Positions 54,693-64,000 of a DNA stretch of 64,000 bases are shown piece after piece. Under the pieces are notes generated by a model, which had not been told where the DNA came from, did no database searches, and was given only the letters and a program-made list of their open reading frames with translations. This stretch comes from CBDCME01 sp965218865. Lineage in GTDB: Bacteria; Pseudomonadota; Alphaproteobacteria; JAAXGF01. Positions within the stretch are counted from its first letter, which is position 1. Each line of letters opens with the position of its first letter. Location: positions 62,001 to 126,000 of the forward strand of contig CBDCME010000032.1 in assembly GCA_965218865.1 (NCBI GenBank). Reading direction: 5' to 3'. Made by a program: the position numbers and the translations under genes.

Positions 54693-55664
54693 TCAAAAAT
54701 GTGCGTAACCCCCGGTCTCGAACACCATCGGCTTGCCGTTCGGGTCCAGCACCGCCACCCCGGATTCAGCGACCACGGACCCGATCCGCGTAATTGGAAC
54801 GCCGAGCGATCGGGCGAGATCATCCGTTTTTCCCGCCCGATCCCCGGGCACCGTGAAAGCCAGTTCGTAGTCGTCGCCGCCGGTCAGCACCACTGGCAGG
54901 AGCGAGACCTCGGCATCCAGCACCGCCCGTACCGCCGGCGACAGCGGCAGAGACCCGGCCTGGATGACGACCCCAACCCCCGAAACGGCGCATAAGTGCC
55001 CCAAGTCGGCGATGAGTCCATCGGAAATATCGACCGCCGAATGAGCCAATCGAGTGAGTTTCTGGCCCAACGTCAGGCGCGGCTCGGGCAAGTGATAACG
55101 GGCGAGAAGGGAGGATTTCGAGGATTCGCCGATCTCGGGCAACACGCCCTTGCGGGCCAAGAGACCGAGGGCCGCTTCCCCTACCGTGCCCGAGAGGAAA
55201 ACGAGATCCCCGATGCGCGCGCCCCGCCGCCGCAGCTCGGCGCCATTCGGGACTTCACCGAGGACCGTGAACGACACTGTCAACGGTCCCGCCGTAGCAA
55301 CGGAGTCACCCCCCAGAAGCAGACAATCGTACGCTGCCTGATCGACGGCGAGGCCGCGGGCAAAGCGGCGCAGCCAATCCTCGTCGACACCCCGCGGCAA
55401 TGTCAGTGCCAATAGATAGCCGCGCGGTTTCGCCCCCATCGCCGCCAAGTCCGAAAGGCTCGCGCGTAATCCCTTGCGGGCGATCATTTGGGGATCATCG
55501 GCGGCAAAAAAATGGACGTCGGCGACCACGGTATCAACGCTGGCCACCATCCGCTTGTCCGCCGCGACCTCGATCACGGCGGCGTCGTCGGTCAGCCCAA
55601 AAGCACCCGGAGCGGACGACGCCAACGGCGCGAATATCGTCGAGATAATTTCGAATTCGTTCAC
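54693..55664 (-). CDS. thiL: Thiamine-monophosphate kinase
   Basis: This 323-residue AIR-synthase-fold kinase phosphorylates thiamine monophosphate to the diphosphate cofactor. Motifs are D-D-A-A-V-I near residue 26, G-G-D-S-V-A-T-A-G-P, V-D-I-S-D-G-L-I-A-D-L-G-H, and T-G-G-D-D-Y-E-L-A-F. Its start overlaps the nusB stop by four bases (ATGA), so it is translationally coupled to the riboflavin/nusB operon. Confidence 0.93.
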   Translation of the reverse strand: MNEFEIISTIFAPLASSAPGAFGLTDDAAVIEVAADKRMVASVDTVVADVHFFAADDPQMIARKGLRASLSDLAAMGAKPRGYLLALTLPRGVDEDWLRRFARGLAVDQAAYDCLLLGGDSVATAGPLTVSFTVLGEVPNGAELRRRGARIGDLVFLSGTVGEAALGLLARKGVLPEIGESSKSSLLARYHLPEPRLTLGQKLTRLAHSAVDISDGLIADLGHLCAVSGVGVVIQAGSLPLSPAVRAVLDAEVSLLPVVLTGGDDYELAFTVPGDRAGKTDDLARSLGVPITRIGSVVAESGVAVLDPNGKPMVFETGGYAHF

Positions 55665-56176
55665 CCAGGTTCCTCGGCGGTCGCCACCTTCGAGCCGGGA
55701 AACTCGTCCACCCGCAGGCGTCGGGCAACATGGTCGAGGACACCGTTGACCAAACGCGGTTCGCCACGGTCGAAAAACGCGTGCGCGATTTCGACGTATT
55801 CGTTGATCACCACGGGAGCCGGAACCTTGGTCAGAGCCATCAGTTCATACGTCCCGGCCCGCAAGACGGCGCGCAATAATACTTGAAGCTTGTCGACACA
55901 CCTTCCGTTCGCGAGACACCCCGCGATGACCGTATCCACCTCTCCGCGCCGATCCATAACGCCATGGAGCAATTGAGCGAAAAGTACTTTGTCGGCACCC
56001 ACCGGGACACCGGCACCGGAATCGCCCTTCAGGCGGTATTCGATGAATTCGTCCACGACCGACTCCATCGACGCCGGGTCGCTCTGATCGACCTGGTAGA
56101 GGGCCTGAACGGCTGCGAGCCGCGCCGCCCACCGCGCGGAGGCGCGTTTCTCTCGGGGAACTTCTCCGCCCTTCAT
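55661..56176 (-). CDS. nusB: Transcription antitermination protein NusB
   Basis: This all-helical RNA-binding antitermination factor acts with NusE on rRNA operons. Conserved segments are A-R-L-A-A-V-Q-A-L-Y-Q, L-L-R-A-V-L-R-A-G-T-Y-E-L, P-A-P-V-V-I-N-E-Y-V-E-I-A and F-V/L-N-G-V-L-D. The start at 56176 (M-K-G-G-E-V-P-R) overlaps the ribH stop as ATGA, preferred to the longer frame from 56224. ribH-nusB coupling is very common in bacteria. Confidence 0.92.
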   Translation of the reverse strand: MKGGEVPREKRASARWAARLAAVQALYQVDQSDPASMESVVDEFIEYRLKGDSGAGVPVGADKVLFAQLLHGVMDRRGEVDTVIAGCLANGRCVDKLQVLLRAVLRAGTYELMALTKVPAPVVINEYVEIAHAFFDRGEPRLVNGVLDHVARRLRVDEFPGSKVATAEEPG

Positions 56177-56616
56177 GGCGCCTCGCCTCGTAAGCGCGCC
56201 TTGACCGCGATCATCGTTAGACAAGCCTGGGCCGCGTCGCGGCCTTTGTTGCCTTTGGCGACGGCGGCGCGAGCCCAGGCCTGTTCCCTGTTTTCACAGG
56301 TCAGAACACCGAATCCGAGGGCCACGCGGTAGCCCACCGAAAGCTCACGGAGCCCTTGCGCGCAAGTGTCGCAAATATGGTCGTAATGGCTGGTTTCTCC
56401 ACGAATGACGCAACCGAGGGCAATATAACCGTCGTGGCCGCGCGCTTGCAGTGCCATGCCCAGGGCCGCTGGAATCTCGAAGGCGCCCGGAACGGCGACC
56501 CGCTCGTGACTCGCCCCGGCGTGGTCGAGGGAATCGACCGCGCCGCGCATGAGTTCATCGGCGATATCGGCGTAAAAACGCGATTCGATGATTAGAATTC
56601 GTGGACCTTTCGCCAT
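56173..56616 (-). CDS. ribH: 6,7-dimethyl-8-ribityllumazine synthase
   Basis: This 147-residue lumazine synthase condenses the ribitylamino-uracil with dihydroxybutanone phosphate. It has F-E-I-P-A-A-L-G, the phosphate-binding G-C-V-I-R-G-E-T-S-H-Y-D, and the catalytic His in that segment. It starts one base after the ribB stop and overlaps nusB by four bases. Confidence 0.95.
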   Translation of the reverse strand: MAKGPRILIIESRFYADIADELMRGAVDSLDHAGASHERVAVPGAFEIPAALGMALQARGHDGYIALGCVIRGETSHYDHICDTCAQGLRELSVGYRVALGFGVLTCENREQAWARAAVAKGNKGRDAAQACLTMIAVKARLRGEAP

Positions 56617-56617
56617 C

Positions 56618-57754
56618 TCAGTCTTCCGGCAAAGGAATGGGGCGCTCGCCGATGATTCGAAGGCCGTACCCCTCGAGACCGATCACCGTCCGGGTTCTGT
56701 TCGAGAGCAGGATCATATCGCGGATACCCAGGTCACGTAAAATTTGGGCCCCGATTCCATAGGCCCGCAATTCGGAGTCCGATTGACCCGAGGCGGGCCG
56801 TTTCGAAGCCACGGACCGGGCCCTCAGGCATTCCGACAAAATCGTGGGCCGAGGTTCGCGGATGAGGACGACAACACCGCGCCCGGCTTCGCCGATAATT
56901 CTCATGGCTTGCGCCAACTCTCCCCCGTGACGGCGCTTGGCACCGCCCAACACGTCGTCGAGGACGTCCAGCGCATGCATGCGCACCAGCACCGGTTCGG
57001 ACGAATTGACCTCGCCCTTGATCAGGGCGACATGCTCGGCGTACTCGAGCGTATTGGAGAAGACGACCATACGAAAAGCACCGCCGAAGCGGCTTTCGAA
57101 TTCGGTTTCGATTTCACGCCGGACGAAATTTTCCGAGCCGAGGCGATAGGAAATCAGATCGGCGATGGTCGCCATCTTGAGGCCATGGCGCTGGGCGAAC
57201 GATATCAGATCGGGGAGACGCGCCATTGTTCCGTCGTCGTTCATCACTTCACAGATGACACCGGAAGCATTGAGGCCGGCAAGCCGAGCGATATCCACGG
57301 CGGCTTCCGTGTGGCCGGCGCGCTCGAGCACCCCGCCGTCGCGTGCCACCAAGGGAAATACGTGACCGGGGCAAGCAATATCATCGCGTCCCTTGGCGGG
57401 GTCGATGGCGGTGGCGATGGTATGGGCGCGGTCGGCGGTCGATATCCCCGTCGTCACACCCTCCTTGGCTTCGATCGAGACCGTGAACGCGGTTTGTAGG
57501 CGCGACTCGTTGTTCTTTGCCATCAAGGCGAGACCCAGATCGTCGACCCGTTGGCGAGTCAACGCCAGGCAGATCAATCCACGCCCGTATTTGGCCATGA
57601 AATTAATCGCCTCGGGGGTCGCCATTTGTGCTGGAACGATGAGATCACCCTCGTTTTCGCGCGATTCGTCGTCGAGAAGGACGACCAAACGCCCGTGACG
57701 CGCCTCCTCGAGGACCTCCTCGACCAGCGAAAATGGTCCGCGTCGATCGGCCAT
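56618..57754 (-). CDS. ribB: 3,4-dihydroxy-2-butanone 4-phosphate synthase with degenerate GTP cyclohydrolase II domain
   Basis: The N-terminal half (about residues 1-205) is a normal DHBP synthase: D-D-E-S-R-E-N-E-G-D-L, T-G-I-S-T-A-D-R-A-H-T, G-H-T-E-A-A-V-D. The C-terminal half has the GTP cyclohydrolase II fold (Y-G-I-G-A-Q-I-L-R-D-L-G-I), but where the zinc-binding cysteines should be it reads V-R-M-H-A-L-D-V-L-D-D-V-L-G. It therefore lacks the metal site and should not be a GTP cyclohydrolase. Such RibBX-like proteins are known in alphaproteobacteria. A true ribA must be elsewhere in the genome. Confidence 0.9.
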   Translation of the reverse strand: MADRRGPFSLVEEVLEEARHGRLVVLLDDESRENEGDLIVPAQMATPEAINFMAKYGRGLICLALTRQRVDDLGLALMAKNNESRLQTAFTVSIEAKEGVTTGISTADRAHTIATAIDPAKGRDDIACPGHVFPLVARDGGVLERAGHTEAAVDIARLAGLNASGVICEVMNDDGTMARLPDLISFAQRHGLKMATIADLISYRLGSENFVRREIETEFESRFGGAFRMVVFSNTLEYAEHVALIKGEVNSSEPVLVRMHALDVLDDVLGGAKRRHGGELAQAMRIIGEAGRGVVVLIREPRPTILSECLRARSVASKRPASGQSDSELRAYGIGAQILRDLGIRDMILLSNRTRTVIGLEGYGLRIIGERPIPLPED

Positions 57755-57756
57755 GG

Positions 57757-58344
57757 CTAGACTGCTTCCGTGAAGCGGGCGAGATAACGCGCGATCACGT
57801 CCACCTCAAGGTTCACCAAGTCGTTTTCGCGCGCCCGCCCAAAGGTCGTGACTCGCAAGGTATGGGGAATGACATTGACTTCGAACACAGCGCCACGAAC
57901 CTTGTTCACCGTAAGCGAAACACCGTCCAATGTAACCGATCCCTTCTCGGCGACGAAGCGGGCAAACGACTCCGGGGTCGAGATCAAAAAACGTTCCGAT
58001 TCGCCGACCGAAGCGCGTTCGCTGATGACGGCCACCGAATCGACGTGCCCCAACACGAAATGACCGCCGAGTTCGTCGCCGACCCGCAACGCCTGCTCTA
58101 AGTTCACCCGCGTTCCCGCACGCCAGCCACCGAGCGTCGTGCGCTGGAGCGTCTCCGCGGATGCGTCGAAGCCCAGCCAGTCAGTCCCCTTCGCAACCAC
58201 CGAAAGACAGACACCCGAACACGCCACCGAAGCACCCTCGGCGATCGGGCCGGTATCGTAACCGGTTTCCAAGATAATCCGAACATCGCTGTCGCCGGCG
58301 ATGGAACGTACCCTCCCAAGGTCGCTTGTGATCCCCGTAAACAT
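57757..58344 (-). CDS. ribE: Riboflavin synthase alpha chain
   Basis: This 195-residue trimeric enzyme dismutates lumazine to riboflavin. It is built of two similar barrels, each with the family signature: M-F-T-G-I-T ... C-S-G-V-C-L-S-V-V in the first, F-V-L-G-H-V-D and D-G-V-S-L-T-V-N-K-V in the second. Its ATG overlaps the ribD stop by one base (TAATG). Confidence 0.94.
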   Translation of the reverse strand: MFTGITSDLGRVRSIAGDSDVRIILETGYDTGPIAEGASVACSGVCLSVVAKGTDWLGFDASAETLQRTTLGGWRAGTRVNLEQALRVGDELGGHFVLGHVDSVAVISERASVGESERFLISTPESFARFVAEKGSVTLDGVSLTVNKVRGAVFEVNVIPHTLRVTTFGRARENDLVNLEVDVIARYLARFTEAV

Positions 58345-59444
58345 TAAGACACCCGGTCCAGAGGCCGGTCCAGAGGTATGTAGGTTTCCATGAGATCGTC
58401 ACCGACCTCAACCACCGAGAGGCGGCGGAAACCGGGGATTTTCCCTAGGTTTTCGAGGCTCATCGAGGCGGTGGCCGGGACGCCGTCACTTCCCATGACA
58501 CGCGGGGACCGAAACCAGACGAGCCGATCGACCAACCCGAGAGCAAAGAGACTCGCGGCAAGCCGGCCGCCGGCCTCCACGAGCACCCGAGTCAATCCGC
58601 GTTCGGCAAGGGCATGAAAGGTCGCGTTCAGGTCGGGACGGCCACCGTCGCCGGGGCCGATCTCGATCACCTCGGCGCCCTTGGCGAGAAGGGCCCGGCG
58701 CCGCTCGGGCGCGTGATCACCGACGGTGACGATCCACAAGGGTAATCCGCCCGCGGCGGCGACAAGCCGGGAGGAGATAGGAAGGCGCAAGCGACCGTCG
58801 ATGACGATCCGCACCGGCGATCGGTCGGCCATTCCGGGCAAACGACAGTCGAGTGAAGGATCGTCGGCGACGGCCGTCCTCGCGCCCACCAATACGCCGT
58901 CGTGCTCGGCCCGCAGGAGGTGACCCCGCGAGCGTGCCGCGGCACCGGTGATCCAGCGGCTCTCTCCCTGGGCCGTGGCGATACGACCATCGAGGGTCGT
59001 CGCCAACTTCAGGGTGACAAAGGGCCGCTTACGAGTCAGGCACGACAGGAAACCGGCGTTGACGGCTCTCGCCTCGGCCGCGCAAACACTCTCGACCACT
59101 TCGATTCCGGCCCCGCGGAGGCGTTCGAGACCGGCCCCGTCGACACGCGAATCCGGATCCCCCATGGCCACGACGGCGCGCCGAACGCCCGCCTCCGCGA
59201 GAGCATCGGCGCAGGGCGCCGTCACACCGTGATGAGCGCACGGTTCCAGGGTTACGTAAGCGGTCGCGCCTCGTGCCGCCGATCCGGCTCGGCCCAGAGC
59301 TTCGCTTTCGGCGTGGGGGCGACCGCCGGGTTGGGTCCATCCACGGCCAACGATCCGACCGTCGCCGACAAGGACGCAACCGACGCTGGGGTTGGGCCAG
59401 ACTCTTCCGAGGCCTCGCCGGGCCAAGCCGAGCCCCAGCCGCAT
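58344..59444 (-). CDS. ribD: Bifunctional riboflavin deaminase/reductase
   Basis: The N-terminal deaminase has the zinc motifs H-A-E-S-E-A-L and P-C-A-H-H-G-V-T-A-P-C. The C-terminal reductase has K-L-A-T-T-L-D-G-R-I-A-T and V-E-A-G-G-R-L-A-A-S-L. It carries out the second and third pathway steps. The first ATG outside nrdR is at 59444 (M-R-L-G-L-G-L-A-R-R-G), giving about 366 residues. The preceding residues D-E-R-F also look family-like, so a non-ATG start between nrdR's stop and 59444 is possible. Confidence 0.92.
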   Translation of the reverse strand: MRLGLGLARRGLGRVWPNPSVGCVLVGDGRIVGRGWTQPGGRPHAESEALGRAGSAARGATAYVTLEPCAHHGVTAPCADALAEAGVRRAVVAMGDPDSRVDGAGLERLRGAGIEVVESVCAAEARAVNAGFLSCLTRKRPFVTLKLATTLDGRIATAQGESRWITGAAARSRGHLLRAEHDGVLVGARTAVADDPSLDCRLPGMADRSPVRIVIDGRLRLPISSRLVAAAGGLPLWIVTVGDHAPERRRALLAKGAEVIEIGPGDGGRPDLNATFHALAERGLTRVLVEAGGRLAASLFALGLVDRLVWFRSPRVMGSDGVPATASMSLENLGKIPGFRRLSVVEVGDDLMETYIPLDRPLDRVS

Positions 59445-59463
59445 GAAGCGTTCGTCAACCGTG

Positions 59464-59922
59464 TTAATCGCTGTCGCCGCCGAGTTGTCCGACGAAATCC
59501 TCGAAGTCCTTGGCCTCCCTGAAGTTCCGGTAAACGGAAGCAAATCGCACGTATGCGACCTGGTCGAGACTCGCCAGGGCGTCCATGACGGTCTCCCCGA
59601 TCACGTTCGAAGCCACTTCCGGTTCGCCCAGGCTTTCGAGCCGGCGGACAATGCCGTTGATCATGCGTTCGATGCGCTTTGGTTCAACTGGGCGCTTGCG
59701 GATCGCGATGTCGATCGAGCGCGCGAGCTTGTCGCGATCGAAGGGAACCCGGGCGCCGCTTTTCTTGACCACCACCAGGTCCCTCAGTTGAACCCTTTCG
59801 AAGGTGGTGAAACGCGAGCCGCAAGCCGAGCAATGGCGCCGGCGACGAATGGCCGAGCTATCGTCGGTCGGCCTCGAGTCCTTTACCTGGGTTTCGTCGC
59901 TACCGCAAAACGGACAACGCAT
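59464..59922 (-). CDS. nrdR: Transcriptional repressor NrdR
   Basis: This 152-residue repressor of ribonucleotide reductase genes has an N-terminal zinc ribbon (C3-x2-C6 and C31-x2-C34) and an ATP-cone domain (V-V-V-K-K-S-G-A-R-V-P-F-D-R-D-K-L). It lies between glyA and ribD, its standard place in proteobacteria. The gap to glyA is 12 bases. Confidence 0.95.
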   Translation of the reverse strand: MRCPFCGSDETQVKDSRPTDDSSAIRRRRHCSACGSRFTTFERVQLRDLVVVKKSGARVPFDRDKLARSIDIAIRKRPVEPKRIERMINGIVRRLESLGEPEVASNVIGETVMDALASLDQVAYVRFASVYRNFREAKDFEDFVGQLGGDSD

Positions 59923-59934
59923 GACCGCCTTCCT

Positions 59935-61236
<1,302 letters not shown>

Positions 61237-61285
61237 AAGCAACCTCGCGCTGCGGCGTCGGCCAAGAACCGACGCATGGCGATGT

Positions 61286-61729
61286 TCAGGTCAGCTTGGC
61301 GACACGGCGGGCATGGCGTCCACCTTCGAACGCCGTGGTAAGAAACGTCCGCACACAAGCCTTGGCGGTTTCGGCATCCGTCACACGTCCGCCAAGCACG
61401 AGGACGTTCGCGTCATTGTGACGCCGGCTCATGCCCGCGCCTTCGACGTCATGACAAAGCGCCGCGCGTATGGCCCGGTGACGATTGGCGGCAATACTCG
61501 CACCGATCCCCGAACCGCACAACAATACACCCCTCGGCACCTCGCCGGCGCCGATGACTCGCGCCAAGGCATCCGCGTAATCGGGATAATCGACGGCCTC
61601 CGGTCCCCCGGTACCAAGATCGATCACCTTCCGACCCATGGCGTCAAGCTCGGCCTTGAGTATCTCCTTTAAATCAAACCCAGCGTGATCGGATGCAATA
61701 ACGACACGTTTCTCGGGCATGAATTTCAT
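61286..61729 (-). CDS. rpiB: Ribose-5-phosphate isomerase B
   Basis: This 147-residue isomerase interconverts ribose-5-phosphate and ribulose-5-phosphate, and the latter is a riboflavin precursor. Motifs are A-S-D-H-A-G-F-D-L-K, C71 in L-C-G-S-G-I-G, and S-R-R-H-N-D-A-N-V-L. It is the first gene of the operon on the minus strand. A 109-bp repeat lies only 30 bases upstream of its start, so the repeat must lie within or next to the operon promoter. Confidence 0.94.
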   Translation of the reverse strand: MKFMPEKRVVIASDHAGFDLKEILKAELDAMGRKVIDLGTGGPEAVDYPDYADALARVIGAGEVPRGVLLCGSGIGASIAANRHRAIRAALCHDVEGAGMSRRHNDANVLVLGGRVTDAETAKACVRTFLTTAFEGGRHARRVAKLT

Positions 61730-61758
61730 CCGCTCGCGGGTAAGACCAATGCGCCCCG

Positions 61759-61867
61759 CTAGTGCATCGACCCAAACGGAGGCGACAGCCGAAGTTTGGA
61801 AAGTTGATGCATCGACAAAGGCCTAGTGCACGGGGGCGTGAACGAAGTGAATGCGCCGGTGCACTAG
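61759..61867. repeat. 109-bp CTAG-bounded double-hairpin element, copy 4
   Basis: CTAG at 61759-61762 and 61864-61867 bound the element. It is nearly identical to copy 1. It is the only copy located just upstream of a gene (rpiB) rather than at a gene end or beside an IS. Confidence 0.85.
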
Positions 61868-61997
61868 TACCACATCTCGTGCCGCCACGCCAGTCCGACC
61901 CAAGCTGCTGAGCGGACCGGAGGGACGATGTTATTCATTAGAACATATGCTTGTATCCGACTCATTTGCGATTCAATCTTCCTTTATCACAAACAGT

Positions 61998-62097
61998 CTG
62001 TTCGAAAATGCGCGTCCGCGCATGTTTTGCGTCTGTTCCGGCCCTCTCCCCCTCCCGGCCACCCATATCAGCAACTTCTCGTGGGTGGCCGGGAGGG
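61998..62097. repeat. Hairpin repeat copy 3, cut by an IS110-family fragment
   Basis: It starts CTGTTCGAAAATGCGCG, contains the complete left arm and loop, and stops inside the right arm at GGCCGGGAGGG. There the IS110-family right end (ACTCCCC, reverse orientation) is joined. The rest of the right arm and the end TTTTCGAACAG are missing. Confidence 0.8.
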
Positions 62098-62286
62098 ACT
62101 CCCCGCCATTGAGCAAGGGCGAAATGAGAGGTGGTCACGCTGCCGGAGTGAGGCGGCGTTGGGCTTTTTTTTGAGCATGGGATGGATCGAAGAGGGTTTG
62201 ATTTCTGAGCATGGCGCAGGCGACGGCAAGCAGTCTATCGGCGACGGTTCTCAGCGCTCTGGCGTGGCCGTGTCCCCGGGCCCTAA
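62098..62286 (-). mobile_element. Right-end fragment of an IS110-family element
   Basis: These 189 bp are the reverse complement of 43725-43913. They comprise the last about 50 codons of the transposase and the 37-bp right end, nearly identical. The fragment stops after GGGCCCTAA, where unrelated sequence begins. The left end is lost, probably by deletion. Confidence 0.85.
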
Positions 62287-62448
62287 CCCGACTTCGCCAA
62301 CTCGGCGTGAATTCTGTCGATTTTCATTTTTTTCCGCGACCCAAGTGATTGAATTGTTGATGCCCTGCCCGTGAAATTCACCTCAATATCGCCTGTAGTG
62401 CCGACCTACCCTATTGATCTGCCTTTCGTTTAGCCGAACGATGAGCGC

Positions 62449-64000
62449 ATGTTCGTGCGCTGCAAGAAACGGTTCAAAGACGGCAAGGAGCACCGCTACT
62501 GGAGCGTAGTCGAGAACGTGCGCGTGAGCGGCGGGCGCGTGGTGCAGCGCCAAGTGTTGTATCTGGGCGAGATCAACGACGGCCAGCGTGCGGCGTGGTG
62601 CCGCTCGATCGAGGTGGTGGAGGGGACTCAGCGCTCGAAGCAGGTGGCGCTGTTTCCCGAGGATCGGGAAGCGCCGGAGCTGGACTGCGAGGTAGTGCAG
62701 GTCCGGCTCAAGGATCTGACCTTGCACGACCCGCGCCAGTGGGGGGCGTGCTGGCTGGCGCTGACGCTTTGGGACCGTCTCGAGCTGGACCGGTTCTGGG
62801 GGCCGCGCTTGCCGGCGAGCCGGGAAGGCACCCGATGGCTGGACATCTTGAAGATCCAGGTCTGCTACCGACTCATCGACCCGGGAAGCGATTGGCGTCT
62901 TCATCGGCATTGGTACGAACACAGTGCACTGCGCGATATGCTGGGTTGCGACCGGGTGATTGCCAGCAACACGTTGTATCGGTGCCTGGACAAGCTCGCG
63001 GCGCACAAGCAGGACTTCTTCTCGTTCTTGCGCGCGCGTTGGGCGACGATGTTCAACGCCCGCTTCGAGGTGTTGCTCTACGATTTGACCAGCACGTACT
63101 TCGAGAGCGACCCCCCGTTCGAGGACAAGCGCCAGTTCGGCCACAGCCGCGCCCAGCGCCGCGATTGCGTGCAGGTGGTGATCGCTTTGATCGTGACCCC
63201 GGACGGCTTTCCGCTGGCCTATGAGGTGATGCCGGGCAACACCTCGGACAACACGACGCTGGCGGATTTTCTCACCAAGATTGAGGACCAGTACGGGCGT
63301 TCGGACCGGGTGTGGATCATGGACCGCGGGATTCCGACCGAGGAGACGCTGGAGACGATGCGCGCAGGCGATGCGCCGGTACATTATCTAGTCGGTACAC
63401 CCAAGGGCCGGCTGACCCGGCTTGAGAGGTCATTCCTCGATCTGCCTTGGCAAGCAGTCCGCCAATCGGTCGATGTCAAGCTCCTGACCAACGACGGAGA
63501 ACTCTACGTGCTGGTGCGTAGCGAACGACGGGTGCTCAAGGAGCGCAGCATGCGCCGGCGGCGGCTGAAGAAGCTATGGAAGCGTCTGGGCGAGCTTCGG
63601 CGGCAATCAAACCGTCGCGATCAGCTCATGCTCAAGCTTGGTGCGGCGAAGAAAGACGCCGGTCGGGCTTGGTTCTTGGTCGAGGTCCAAGTCCCGCAAA
63701 CCGACGAAGAGCTGGCCGCCTACGGGATCACCTACCGCCTGCGTCGCGAGAAGCTGCGCCAGGTGTTTCGGCGCGAAGGCCGCTACCTGTTGCGCTCCAA
63801 CATGACCGGTGAAGACCCCGCCGCGTTGTGGCGCCATTACATGCAGCTCACTGAAATCGAGCAGGCGTTCAAGGAACTGAAACACAATCTTGCCATCCGA
63901 CCCATCTTCCACCAGCTTGAGGAGCGGATCGAGGCGCACATCTTCGTCTCGTTCATCGCCTATTGCCTGCTCGTGACCCTGAAGAACCTCGCCCGGCCAC
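62449..64000 (+). CDS. IS1634-family DDE transposase (incomplete at window end)
   Basis: From ATG 62449 an uninterrupted frame of at least 517 codons runs off the window. It starts M-F-V-R-C-K-K-R-F-K-D-G-K-E-H-R-Y-W-S-V-V-E-N. The IS4-like DDE core has L-L-Y-D-L-T-S-T-Y-F (first Asp), V-W-I-M-D-R-G-I-P (second Asp) and the Y-R-E-K type segment I-T-Y-R-L-R-R-E-K; I-E-Q-A-F-K-E-L-K carries the Glu. This is the IS1634-type layout, normally 550-600 residues. The left inverted repeat should lie in 62287-62448 but was not identified. Confidence 0.85.
   Translation, partial: MFVRCKKRFKDGKEHRYWSVVENVRVSGGRVVQRQVLYLGEINDGQRAAWCRSIEVVEGTQRSKQVALFPEDREAPELDCEVVQVRLKDLTLHDPRQWGACWLALTLWDRLELDRFWGPRLPASREGTRWLDILKIQVCYRLIDPGSDWRLHRHWYEHSALRDMLGCDRVIASNTLYRCLDKLAAHKQDFFSFLRARWATMFNARFEVLLYDLTSTYFESDPPFEDKRQFGHSRAQRRDCVQVVIALIVTPDGFPLAYEVMPGNTSDNTTLADFLTKIEDQYGRSDRVWIMDRGIPTEETLETMRAGDAPVHYLVGTPKGRLTRLERSFLDLPWQAVRQSVDVKLLTNDGELYVLVRSERRVLKERSMRRRRLKKLWKRLGELRRQSNRRDQLMLKLGAAKKDAGRAWFLVEVQVPQTDEELAAYGITYRLRREKLRQVFRREGRYLLRSNMTGEDPAALWRHYMQLTEIEQAFKELKHNLAIRPIFHQLEERIEAHIFVSFIAYCLLVTLKNLARP

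Overview
The window is GC-rich bacterial chromosome, best explained as an alphaproteobacterium of Rhodospirillales type. The evidence is the gene order rpiB-glyA-nrdR-ribD-ribE-ribB-ribH-nusB-thiL followed by hppA, an RpoH-type sigma factor, a RibB protein whose GTP cyclohydrolase II half has lost its cysteines, a Caulobacter-like ceramide operon, and a tRNA-His that still encodes G-1. No species can be named from the sequence alone.

Layout. 1-4508 (minus strand): a compact sphingolipid/ceramide operon (acyl-ACP synthetase, ceramide-reductase-like protein, acyl carrier protein, serine palmitoyltransferase). 4826-11436: a DEAD-box helicase with a tandem-repeat tail, an isochorismatase-like hydrolase, and a three-gene ABC exporter (ATPase, FtsX/MacB-like permease, HlyD-like adaptor). 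11.7-20.6 kb: core genes parE, yciA, glnA, an aminotransferase broken by one amber codon, and tRNA-His, among mobile elements. 20.6-46 kb: an accessory region rich in insertion sequences and gene remnants, with islands of intact genes (msrA, a GbsR-like regulator, a dienelactone hydrolase, an ECF sigma/anti-sigma pair, tRNA-Val, an XRE regulator, a cupredoxin). 46.4-48.9 kb: manC and rpoH. 50.7-61.7 kb (minus strand): hppA, a FliL-like gene, then the thiL/nusB/riboflavin/nrdR/glyA/rpiB operon. The end of the window is an open IS1634-type transposase.

Mobile DNA dominates. There are five copies of one 1566-bp IS5-family element (three intact, one frameshifted, one truncated). There are three copies of an IS630-family element that differ by A7 or A8 in one homopolymer. 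Single copies are seen of an ISAs1-type element carrying a DUF4338 (DruA-like) gene, an ISNCY/ISDol1-type element, an IS110-family element, an IS1634-type element, and IS3 and IS256 fragments. Two short non-coding repeat families are also present. One is a 109-bp double-hairpin element bounded by CTAG (four copies, two of which supply stop codons to genes). The other is a roughly 130-bp element with a perfect 27-bp stem (three copies).

The most striking observation is that the IS110-family element sits inside the 27-bp-stem repeat. A second fragment of the same IS joins another copy of the repeat at the same nucleotide. The non-coding left end of the IS contains two short segments that match its own two termini in the arrangement expected for the donor loop of a bridge RNA. 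Direct target duplications also allow a CxxC protein gene, interrupted by two different IS elements next to tRNA-His, to be rebuilt in frame.
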